A DNA stretch of 64,000 bases, from assembly GCA_020055645.1 (NCBI GenBank), contig CM034548.1:18228001-18292000 (forward strand), written 5' to 3'. Source of the stretch: Tomocerus qinae. Taxonomy: Eukaryota; Arthropoda; Collembola; Entomobryomorpha; Tomoceridae. The position numbers and the translations under genes are program-made. The notes under the pieces were generated by a model that saw nothing but the letters and a program-made list of their open reading frames with translations, did no database searches and had not been told where the DNA came from. This document shows, piece by piece, positions 1-10,457 of this stretch (position 1 is its first letter; every line of letters begins with the position of its first letter).

Positions 1-853
1 TAAGTACATGGTTAATATTTGACCTTCAATTTTTAATAGCATGTAGAATATTTATATGCAATTTTTTGGACGTTTTTTACGATTTTTTGGACGTTATTTA
101 CGAACTTGCCTTATACTTTTTTGGTAGGATAAAGATCAATAGTTAGCGATGCACATTTTCCTATTAAATATAGAATATACAATAAACTAACACATTATTG
201 GTAAATCCATTGTAGTGTGTTTATTTTTCTCGAGAGTACTATATTATGATGTAATGGTAAGTTTGTGTATCAGTTTTTGTTAAAGGATAAGATGTATGGG
301 ACATTTCTTTATTCTTTGATGTGAGTCAATATTCAGAATTAAAAGTTTTTCTGAAGGATTTATTAAAAGGTTTTTTAGACTTTTGTGAATGCATTTGCAT
401 TTAATAGTTATTAGTGAATTATTTTTTATCTTAGATGTGTTCCAATAAAGTTTAAGAAATATGTACAATGTAAGCCACCTAAGCCAATATACCTATATGT
501 GTAATTTTTCATTTAAAGTTGCAACTGTAGTTTATACGTAAATTGTTGTAGCAGAAGCTGAGATCTCTAGAGTATGATTGTTTTTTATATTTTTGTAGAG
601 TATTAATGCTGCAGTTGTGAGCGATATGAGATAATATCGAAATTTTTAGTATTTTTTAGGCAAATATTATCTTTTTGTTTGGGTATCTTCCACAAGCATC
701 CCATCAATGAAGCCTTGCAACTGAGAATTTATTTTTACATTATTTTTTATTTGAATTGACTGATATCTGTAAAATACCTAAATGACTAGAAAGCATTGAA
801 CTGATTGTACTTGTGTTTTTCGGGTACTTCTGGACATGTAGACATTGAATTAC
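1..853. other. No supported gene left of the kinesin exons
   Basis: A+T-rich, probably intron of the kinesin gene. Apart from the tandem duplication at 61-102 I see nothing definite. Confidence 0.5.
61..102. repeat. Tandem duplication, 2 x 21 bases
   Basis: ATTTTTTGGACGTTTTTTACG is followed at once by a second copy with one T-to-A change. Too short to assign to a known element. Confidence 0.8.
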
Positions 854-1000
854 CTTTGTAGTTTGTTTTCTACTCGAGGTATAGTGTTTGTTTGATATAT
901 CAACCACGTCAATCTCCATGTGGTGACATTCTTCGCTCAAATTACTAAGAGCAGAAGATTTCCAGAGTTTTATTTGCCAACTACCTATGTATTTCATTGA
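854..1000 (-). CDS. Weak exon candidate, minus strand, unknown gene
   Basis: 147 bases, open in phase 0 at both ends, with acceptor tactttcgcag and donor ACAAAG before gtaatt. Would encode 49 residues including KLWKSSALSNLSEECHHMEI. I recognise no family and found no partner exon; it may be chance in intron DNA of the kinesin gene. Confidence 0.2.
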
Positions 1001-1205
1001 CTGCGAAAGTATTACTACAAAATACGCTACATTTTGAAGGATTCATTACGGTTGGGTAGTTTTTAATATGTAAAGCGGTGTCTTTCATTTACCACAAAGG
1101 CATTCTTTTATGTTAGATTTAAGCATAGAACAGGATAATATTAGATAAGTATAGTGATTTGTGTTTACGCTCATCGTTTGTGTGATCCGAGAATGAAATG
1201 CAGTC

Positions 1206-4200
1206 ATGTTTACCCAGGTGGAGAAAGAACAGTCAAAATCCATGGAAAAATTGTCTAAGTTCGAGAAAGAGATCGGATCGATTTTGGAACAAAACCGAAT
1301 TTTACAGGAAGATTTCAACCGTGAACGAGTTCTTCGGAAAAGGTACTACAACATTGTCGAAGAGCTGAAAGGAAAAATCAGAGTTTTTTGTCGGATTCGT
1401 CCTTCCTTTAAAAATGACAGGGAGTCGGAAGTGATAGCAAAATGTTCAGATCCGTATACAGTTACAGTGGAGACGAACAAAGGCCACAAGGAGTTCCAGT
1501 TTGATAGAGTCTTCATGCCTTGTGACACACAAGAACAAATTTTTGCTGATACTCAGGTACTTAATACCCTTCGTCGCTATCTCTGCTTAAGTCTACTCTT
1601 TGATCTATAATGAAGTCGACAGAAATGCATTAGTTAGCTAATTTGGGTTTCCTGTTGAAAAATTCTCCGTCGTTCTTTTCATCTATTGCACGATTTCGCC
1701 ATTACACGTTCCACATAAAAGTAATCCGATCTACTAGTCCAAGTCTCATATTACTACGTACACACACCTTGTTAAAATTCTATCTTTCTGAATTGCGACG
1801 TACCAATGTGACTTGTACTGGAGGTCACATCCAGTTACAGAATTTGAGATCAAGTAATCCGTGCATCACAATGTCAGAAAGCTCTAATGATCAAAAGAAA
1901 TGTATCATACCATTTATTTGCATCATTGTGTAAATTGAATTATGTCTAACGATCCAAATAATACAAATGTATGAAAAGATTTATATTCATACAAACTTTT
2001 TTGTCGTCTCCAGCACGCAATATGCAAATATATACCTAGTGTACTTGTTGCTACATAGTAGAAGATACAAAAAAGAATTTAATATTACGCCATCAAATAA
2101 GAACTGTTTATCTCGGATGCAGAAAGAAAGTTTAAAGGATTATCATCATAGTATTATGCGCATGTAGTTCATCATAATAAAAATCTAATCTATCTATCAT
2201 CATAATAATTTCTTAGAATGGTCCTGTTTTTAAATCCATTTATAGGCAAATAGGTATATTATATACAATTTTGCTCAATGTTGAGTATTGGACACTAAGA
2301 AGTATAATAGTGGGGAGCTGTCTTAATTCTTTTGGTTGTCTTTATTCATAATTTTGTATAAACGGCGTAACCCAGAGTCACCATAGCCTCAAATAGAGGC
2401 AGGCAGGCAGCTGTTAATCATAACATTATTCTATCTATCTACGAAAATGGTATTTTGCAATTCGGGTGGGTGAATAGGTATGACGTTGTTGGTAACAACA
2501 TGACGTGAACTATTTTATTTAGCACACATTTCTTGGCATAGCTATTCTGGGTGGGACAAACAGATTGTACTAAATACTATCAAGTATGAATTCATGAATG
2601 ATTATATACCTACTAATTGGATAGTATAACATTTATAGTAGTATCCCTAATGCTGTAAATGTTTGGTTAAGGTTTGGTTTCAGTCTATTATTAATATTTA
2701 GCAGAGGAGTTGCGGTGAAAAATGGGTTAGGTTAGGTTATGACACACTCGGAAGAACTAATGAACTTTTTTATTACAGAATTTGATCCAGTCTGCATTTG
2801 ACGGCTACAATGTTTGTATTTGTGCATATGGACAAACTGGAAGTGGTAAAACGTACACAATTCTTGGAGATGAAGCACACCCCGGCATCGCCCCGAGAAC
2901 CTTCTCTGAAATATTTTCCTTTGCCGCAGCAATGTCACAAACTTATGAAACTTTAGTTTCATTTTATGTGCTTGAACTGTATAATGACAAGCTTATCGAT
3001 TTGCTCAATCCGGGATGTAGCAGCCTTAATTCGAACGGAGACTCCGTTGACTTGAACAAACTGGAAATCAGACGAGACAGACGTGGGACTGTGTGGGTTT
3101 CTGGTGAGATTTTTTTGTATGACAAGTCCCAACTAATAAAGCATTTCGTATTCTTCCTACATAGCCTAATAGATATTGCTGCCCGAGACGTTACAAATGA
3201 CATTTATGCACTTTGCACTTCTATATTGGTACCCCCTTTATGTTATACCATGCCCTATATTTATTTATAAATAATGTAACGGGAGTTTGTTGTTAGCTTT
3301 CGGAGAAAAATAACTTCATCCAATTATCCGATTCATTAATGCACATCAGGAATAAAGCTTATTATCACTTTCACCAATCTCATTATGAAACCCTTGACAA
3401 AAGTGCCTAGTATCTACTATAAAGAACCCATTCACATTTGAACTGCATAAGACGGATGGCTAAAGCATATACCCGTACAGGTATTCAATTGAACTCAAAT
3501 AGTCAAAAATCTAATCAAGGATTTTTTAACGGGGTATTTTTAGTATTCCCACTTATAGTGTACCTTCGTATGTAAAATCTAGTTATGAAAATCATTTTTA
3601 ATGTATCAATTTATGCTAAATGAAATTTGATGGGGCGAATGAGGATGCGCAATCCTGTTCCCACTACCACTACCGAAATGTATTTTTGGGTATTTATAAT
3701 GGAAAAAAATATTAACTCCAAGTAGGAAATTATATTTTCTTGAAATGAGACTGGGTGGATTTGTCTATGAAAGAGTATACATTTACATGGGTAGAATTAG
3801 TTTAGTTTAAGTTACTAATTCTATTAATTATTATTTAAAATCAGGGACTATTGTTATTATTCTTATCTATAATTAGCAACCAACATTGCTAGAAAAATTT
3901 CTCATTGGTCCGAATTTCATCGATAGAGTGGTGATTATTTATAGTAGACCAATTGTTGTTGCATATGCACATTTTGAAATTAAAAAACGGTACTGTTAGG
4001 TTTAGTCATTTCAAAAAGATAGGGACATACATACAAACCGACAGAATTTCATGTGTATGTCTCAGCTTATTATCCATTCCATAATTATTGAAGTTGTGCA
4101 ATTATCGCTTTACAATAATCAACTCTTTGCAAAGTATTAATTAAATTGGCAACCTGGTATTTAAAAACATTAGGCATCTTAGCTCCCTTAACCTTAACAC

Positions 4201-6080
4201 AATTTTGCTTTCAACTTTTGTAACTTTACCGAGCACTTTTAGCGCATTTTAATGAACGGCTGCAGTTTTTGATGACAGAAATGTTGCTTCAGACCATGAG
4301 AAGATTTATATGGCTCCTATTTCTTTGCAATTTAAATCCAGAGATGACAATGGTGCCAGATGTTCACCGTCGCTTGATTTTTTCCTTTGTTTACGTTTAC
4401 GTCATTTAGGATTCAGTGGAAATGTAATATAATGATATATTATTTACTTTTTCCCAAAATGTACAGGGGCACGAGTCCTTCCAGCAGAAGATAGTTCCAG
4501 CTTAGAAAGAAGCTTCCGACAAGCTCTTAGTTGTCGTCATACAGCTTCCACGAGGATGAATGATAGGAGCTCAAGATCACATCTCATTGTTGGATTAATC
4601 ATTGAAACTACTTCCAAAGTAAATGGCACGGTATTGAGAGGAAAGGTAAATAAATGTGCTTGGCATTTCATAGATATAGTATTAAATAGTAAAGGGATAC
4701 ATGGTACTTCTTTAGTTAGCTGGCTAAATAGCTCACAGGCTAGTTCTTTTATCAATAAACTTTGTTCTCGCTTACACTTCCAAGAAATTTGGATCTATGT
4801 AGGACAAAATTCAAAGGTTAATCTTTTCTTCATGTTTAAAGTGATATATAAATATATAAAAATGTGCGGATCAAAATGCTTTATATTAAGTTATATAAAA
4901 AATTATACGTTTGAGAAAGTATCACTAGTACTTGCTAATGAGAATTTTTAATACTATATGGCTCAGCCATACTCAAATGAAAAAGTCAGCCTATTAAAAG
5001 TATCAAACATTGACATTTTGTATTTTATGAGTATCTTTAAAACAATTGCCTTTTTATTTTTTATCAAGCTCCCTAAGCCCAATGATTTTAATTAAATGAG
5101 AATCTGAACTGAACAGTCTACACGTTTCTCTTGATTAGTTTATGTAAAACGGGACTTCAGATTTATAATTGCAGTACTTTATTCTTTAGTTTCCATTATT
5201 ACCGTTATCAGCCTTCATAATTCTTTATTGCATTGGAATGAAATCCAATCCGAAATGCGGTATGTTTTTGTTTTTGCTGTTTTGGTGTGAATAGATGTAA
5301 AAGCATCAAGGTTTTATCTTTTATGGTTGCCTTTACAAATCAAAGCGTCAGATACCAATAGAAATTTATAATAAGGATAATTAACTCACCCTGGTAGCTT
5401 TGCATTTCGGATTTGGTGTAATTTTTCTGTTTTTCCTTTCACAGATAAGTCTTGTCGATCTAGCCGGGAGTGAAAGAACGGGAAAATCTGGCGTTTCCGC
5501 AGATACACTTCGCGAAGCCAATGCAATCAATAAATCTCTTTCTGCTTTTGGCGATGTAATCAATGCCCTGACTACAGACCAATCGTTTGTGCCATACAGG
5601 TTGGTTGACTTATATAACTTGACAAGCATGATTTTCGATTTATTTTAGATTTATCTGCTGAAAAGAAGCAACAAAAACCGAGTTCTAATTTCCAATTGAT
5701 TATTTGATATCTTTATTGCCTTTTGAGTGTGTGTTTTATTTTTCTTAGAAATAACAAACTAACACTTTTGATGCAAGACAGCATCGGAGGGAATGCAAAA
5801 ACTTTGATGTTTGTGAACATATCCCCTTGTAGCTATAATTTAGACGAGACAATTGTATCTCTAAGCTACGCATCTCGTGTGAAGCACGTAACGAATGGGG
5901 CAACCAGAAATGCGGAATCAAAAGAAGTTGCCAGACTTAGAAGTGTAAGTTATGTAACCAGGTTTCGTATCACATTTCACTTCTATCATCTTACCATTTT
6001 TTATATAATGGTTTTATTTATAGGTTATCAATCGCCTGAAAAAGGGAGAAAGCGTTTCTGTTGAAATTGACGACATATGA
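1206..6080 (+). CDS. Kinesin-14 (C-terminal motor kinesin, KCBP/kinesin-C-like), N-terminus missing
   Basis: ATP-driven, presumably minus-end-directed microtubule motor. Join 1218-1556, 2779-3103, 4467-4645, 5445-5599, 5749-5944, 6024-6080; all phases agree and give 416 residues plus stop. Seen in order: end of a coiled coil, the kinesin-14 neck [11 protein letters not shown] just before the motor, P-loop GQTGSGKT (residues 131-138 of this partial protein), switch I NDRSSRSH (253-260), switch II DLAGSE (286-291), then a short tail ending VEIDDI. The neck before the motor places it in kinesin-14. Wording around the neck (RKRYYN), the HPGIAPR stretch and the KEVARL end resemble KCBP and sea-urchin kinesin-C more than ncd, judged from memory. 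An ATG at 1206 follows an in-frame TGA, but the AG at 1216-1217 suits an acceptor, and family members have a long stalk, so upstream exons are probably missing. All nucleotide-binding motifs are intact. Confidence 0.93.
1218..1556 (+). CDS. Kinesin exon a: end of stalk, neck, start of motor
   Basis: Begins after the acceptor ttacccag and ends at CAG before gtactt, phase 0 at both ends. Encodes heptad-like charged residues, the neck and the first motor strands up to IFADTQ. The left border is the least certain in this gene; translation could instead start at the ATG at 1206. Confidence 0.85.
2396..2412. repeat. Short (GGCA)n run
   Basis: Four-base run aggcaggcaggcag inside a kinesin intron. 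Confidence 0.5.
2727..2741. repeat. Short TTAGG run
   Basis: About three adjoining TTAGG units just before the P-loop exon of the kinesin gene. TTAGG is the usual arthropod telomere unit; such a short run may be chance. Confidence 0.5.
2779..3103 (+). CDS. Kinesin exon b: P-loop exon
   Basis: Acceptor tattacag, donor TCTG before gtgaga; starts in phase 0 and leaves one base of a Gly codon. Contains [18 protein letters not shown], the nucleotide-binding P-loop, and the [12 protein letters not shown] strand of the motor core. Confidence 0.93.
3861..4080. repeat. Degenerate interspersed repeat, copy 1
   Basis: Lies in a kinesin intron. Shares blocks in the same order with copy 2 at 19.0 kb: tgctagaaaa, cattgg(t)ccgaa-ttcat, and ggacatacatacaaaccgacagaatttcatg. 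The blocks resemble tails of insect non-LTR elements, but no open frame remains, so the class is not assigned. Confidence 0.5.
4467..4645 (+). CDS. Kinesin exon c: switch I exon
   Basis: Acceptor gtacag, donor GGAAAG before gtaaat. Encodes the NDRSSRSH switch I motif. The open frame running on past 4645 is intron read-through and lacks kinesin character. Confidence 0.92.
5445..5599 (+). CDS. Kinesin exon d: switch II exon
   Basis: Acceptor cctttcacag, donor CATACAG before gttggt. Encodes [25 protein letters not shown] and FVPYR, the switch II loop and relay helix region; ends with two bases of an Arg codon. Confidence 0.94.
5749..5944 (+). CDS. Kinesin exon e: end of motor core
   Basis: Acceptor tttttcttag, donor AGAAGT before gtaagt. 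Encodes [30 protein letters not shown] and YASRVK, the conserved C-terminal part of the kinesin motor, then the helix KEVARLRS. Confidence 0.94.
6024..6080 (+). CDS. Kinesin exon f: short C-terminal tail
   Basis: Acceptor tttatttatag; 18 codons ([18 protein letters not shown]) and a TGA at 6078-6080. The tail is short for a KCBP-like protein, which normally carries a calmodulin-binding helix after the motor. Confidence 0.85.
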   Translation, partial: VINRLKKGESVSVEIDDI

Positions 6081-6537
6081 CGACAAAACCTTGAGAAATA
6101 TACTTCAAATATTTACATAACTCACTCACGGGCACCTTACGATCAAATTGGAATCATCTTGAATCCTAAGAAAATAACGAAACGGAAAATGCAATCACGA
6201 TTTTCCGTAACAATCATTTTAAGAGACTCGTTACTCATTAATAATGTAATTCATTAATTGTGACGGATTTATAACAATGTTTATTGTCGATACCTACTTA
6301 AAAGAGACACTGGAATGTTTTAAATAATATAGTAGAAAGTATAGTATATTATTATGCAAACGATATATCCGTAATATATATAAAGCACTAATATTTTATG
6401 GTTTTTAATTTTACTAAGTTGTTTGATGTCCCTTCGAGTATTACGTTACATAAATAATTTTGTTGGTTTTAATAATTTACTAGAACAGTGTTGGCTGTAT
6501 TGAGTAAGCAAATAATATTTGTTGTCGTCCTAGTTTT

Positions 6538-6543
6538 AATAAA
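6538..6543 (+). terminator. Possible poly(A) signal of the kinesin gene
   Basis: AATAAA about 460 bases after the stop codon, the first canonical hexamer I found downstream. In such A+T-rich DNA a chance match is possible. Confidence 0.4.
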
Positions 6544-7794
6544 AAATCTCAAAATGAAATTATGCAGTAGCTAAAGTTTTTTATAACATTTTAAAATTGC
6601 AATTTATTCCACATTTTCAATATTACATCAATACTATCTCTAATAACAATATATTATACAGGTCCATACATAATTATAGAACACTTTCACAATATTACTT
6701 TATTTCCTACGATACACAGATACAGTTACAACTATAACATGTGCGACCACATTAAATATATGCCTAAATAATATTAATTGAGAAATTATTTATTTTCAGC
6801 GCTTCAGACTATTTTTTAATGGAAATAAGCAAAATCAGGCAATAAGTTAGGTAATTAGCAAAATTGTTGAAAAGTTTTTCAAACCTTAGAAGACCATTTA
6901 TGTAGCCTATATATTCTTTTCTTAATAAATACGGACTTTGTTACGAGTTCAAAATACCGCATTCGGGAAGAATGGGAATAATATTATTTAGGAAGTTGCT
7001 GGAGTTTTACTGTAATAGACTCTATCCTTCTATTCCTTCTTCATGACACAATAAACATTTTACATCTAAGGACTTGGACTAGAACCTTTTTCAATCACAC
7101 TTTTTAATGCCTAGAGGCATTAAGCTTGGTGACTGAGTTTTACTTATTCCCTTTAACATATATATACTATAATCAATCCTGTCTCATCACAAGAGCAGAA
7201 TAAAAGCTGTTGTGTTCATATTATAACTATACTACCGAATATATAAACTATCGTAATTAATACATTTTTTAATTTTTTATATATCTTTATTAACATTAAC
7301 ATTCACGATTCAAAACTCTAAATTATGGAAAATATTAAATTATTTTATTGATAATTTAATTCGGTTCAACGTCATTACATCAATTGAATCAATTGAAGAG
7401 TAGGTTCTCCAAAAATGTGACTAGCCAATACTAACGACACAGCCACTTTAAACACTCAATACACACAGTGTTATACTTTAATCACATTACAACATTAAGA
7501 TAAAATTCACTATGGTTTCCTCTAAACACTAAAACATCAAAATTGTAACGTTTTCGTCGCTTTGGAGCGTCGAATGAATAATGTATTTTATACACGTTAT
7601 GATGATTTTTACTTTTTGAATGTATGTAATCAATAATAGACCACCACGCTCCACTGACAATGTATTTACACTACTGAGAAGAAATAAAATAGATTCTGCA
7701 TTTTATCTTAAAGTTAGGTCAACACTTTGATATATATGCAGCTCAGAGGAGTCTCATAAGACGAATACATATTTTCATAACTATAGCAGTACTT

Positions 7795-8177
7795 TTATTT
7801 CAATAACCAACCTCCGTTCCTTAAGAGAGTGGACAAAATGTTAGGGATTTGATCATGAGAAACAGACTCATTAGCATCGAATTTATCACATTTTTTTGTT
7901 AACCTCCTTACCAAAGCAGAATCAATCCCAAATTCTATTATTCTTAGGCTATTTTCCTTTAATGATAAATAGTTAGCCGTTGTTACATTTAATATGACTG
8001 TTGGCAACATTCCACATATCATGTCCAGTAGCTACAATAAAAATGGCATAATTGGTACGCACTACATGCACACTTAGCCTTTCAAATAAGGTCATCGTAA
8101 ATGGACAGATGAGGGACACAAGGAATTGTGCCACGAAATCATCTATCCAGATATGATTCAATAGCAATTCAATGACG
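7795..8177 (-). CDS. Weak terminal-exon candidate(s), minus strand, unknown gene
   Basis: Two open stretches with acceptors: 8177-8066 (after ggttttaagcctttcag; IDDFVAQFLVSLICPFTMTL) and 8031-7795 (after catttttattgtag; KENSLRIIEFGIDSALVRRL, ending LLK and TAA). They are phase-compatible if bases 8065-8032, only 34 nt, are an intron; alternatively they are two alternative last exons. The products look helical but I do not recognise them, and no convincing upstream exon was found. Confidence 0.25.
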
Positions 8178-10173
8178 CTGAAAGGCTTAAAACCTATTAC
8201 TTCTTGATCTGAATTCTTAGTTACATTTATTCATGTTTATTACATATTGGATTGGTGAAATGAAACAAAGTTGCATAATGCGCAGCTCAAACCCTGGAAA
8301 GGGGAATTTGCATTTTATTATTATTTTCACGTGTTTTCCAGGAGATTCATTTATTACTTGTGGCAGATTCCCTATACTTGAGCTGCATTGCAAACAATTA
8401 ATGACTAACCTTGCTCTGAAATTGGTTTATCATATCACTTACGTTGCACCACGTGTGCAATTTCTGCACTCTCCCATTTCTATTGAATTTACCAAACAAT
8501 GGGAAGATGCGCAGTTTAGTGTGAACCAAATCAACCACTTTTGTAGTTTATAGTACCTTTGCTCATTAAATGTTGCTCACCCTGGAAATTTCTACTAGCC
8601 TAAAGAGATTAAACTTTTCTGGGCTTTGCAATCATTCGACGGCCGTTGTTTGAGTATTTACAGAGAAAAGTTAAAGCAAAATAAAGATTGAAAATTATCA
8701 AGTCAAATGAGCTATTCCAAAGATATATAAGAATTGAAGCCTTTTCTAGATGGGAACTTGATACATAAATAAGTATATGTTATATTAAAATTTTATAGAA
8801 AAACAATATTCCTATTCTGAGCCTTTATTCAGACAAATGTGACAGGACCTTGCAATGAGATTGTTAGAAATAAAATATGTTCCTTAATTTTGAGTCATTT
8901 TGTAGAATTTTGTAGATTAACTACATATCACACATTAATATTGTTGAAAACTACTTACACAAGTACATTAATATAATAAGTCTTCTTGTTTAGTTTATTT
9001 GGCAGAATGTATGAGTAGCGCGCACAAGGTGTACATTCCTTCTTTTTCATTTGGACATGGACGAAAAAAATATTATGCAATTAAAATTATTTAATTCAAG
9101 TTGTCCATATCCAAAATTGTCATGGTCAAAATGTCTTAAAATTCATTCATTCTCACGTTATTTGTTGCATATTTAAAATAGCACAGTGAGAACAAACTGT
9201 CTCTTTAGTCTCATTTGCCAGACTGGTCTGGTCAAAGCTCTTCAGTATGTTCCACGCTCATCTAATTTTACATACAATATACATACCTGTCTATACGTGT
9301 CTGAGCTTTGACCTTGACCTACTTAAAGTTTCCTACCGCCCTTGGGTGTAACATGAGACAAAATGGGGCAAAATATCAAAATTATTACCTATCTAATAGC
9401 ATTACTGCTAACGTAATTGAAAACTTGGCAAAAATTGTGTTTTCTATATTTCAAGACTACAAATAAATGACTACAAATAAGATGTCCACTTGCAATTCTT
9501 CCACACCGAACCCTCAGATTTTTGTTTTTCGTCAACCGACATTGACAAGCATTTACTTTTCAGTTTAGATTATGCTTAAAGATGTGCCATTCATTTCCGA
9601 AGTTTTCCCTGCTGCCTGGATTCTGATATATTATAAATAGTCGCTGGATTAATCTTTTCCACTCATTCTCTACTTATGAACTGATTCCTCTGTTAATATG
9701 TAGTACTTTTCTGTTTTAGTGCTTTTCAAAGTTTCTCTAAGTTTACCATCAATGTCCAACACGTCATTATTGTTTGATATACAGAGTATTACAAGTAAAA
9801 CGACCAACTTAAAGCTTTAACCGCTCTCTAAAACTAGAAATTTCATTAAAATGATGGTAACATAATATAATAACTAATACATATCTAAATAGAATATTTC
9901 TTATTCGTAATGTAAGTCAATAGCAGCTATAAAATTATAAAATAAAAGCAGTTGTTCCCGAACGCCATTTGTTCAGCCACCTTAAATTATAATTTTTCCT
10001 ATGATATGGGTATTTTGTAAAACCTTTTTTGGTGGCTTTTGATGGAAAAATCATGAATGCAGTAAAATAAAATCTGTTGAAACAGCTTATTGGAATTGTA
10101 CTGGGATAGAGCCTGGTGTGGTTAGTATGTAAGTTAGGCAGAGGTACCTTAGTCATGATGTAGTAGTTCTGGT

Positions 10174-10457
10174 TCAGCAGTAAGTGTTGCAGTACATTGT
10201 ATTGTCATTACCGTTTGCATGGTGGTGGTGGTGATAAAGATTTTGATGATGAGTGCAGGGAGTAGTGAATCGTGTTGAAAGCATTCTGCTTCCATTTCCT
10301 TGTTGCTCGCCTGCGTTGCGGTGAAAGCGATTTATTCCATTCGATGTCCGAACACCTTGATTCACATTCGCCAAGCCGTGATGACAATAATACATCTGGG
10401 TGTTCACAACCAGAGTTTTTGGGTACGCATTGAGGTGTTGGTGATCATCCCCGGTGC
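10174..10457 (-). CDS. Receptor exon 7: His/Asn-rich cytoplasmic tail
   Basis: Acceptor ttgtgtttccag joins in phase to exon 6 (G plus GC, Gly). 94 residues with [11 protein letters not shown], then TGA at 10176-10174. No domain recognised. Exon assignment rests on the strong acceptor, phase and a uniform open frame; conservation was not tested. Confidence 0.8.

Larger units (their letters stand above)
6081..10173. other. Convergent intergenic region between kinesin and receptor
   Basis: Holds both presumed 3'UTRs and the weak minus-strand exon candidates at 7795-8177. Open frames on the plus strand at 8233-8553 and the minus strand at 9935-10156 look like chance or 3'UTR. Confidence 0.6.

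Noticed and set aside
548..570. Possible micro-exon of the kinesin stalk (cag-aag-ctg-aga)
   Set aside because: About 20 bases with acceptor- and donor-like borders, but nothing joins it to the exon at 1218; too weak.
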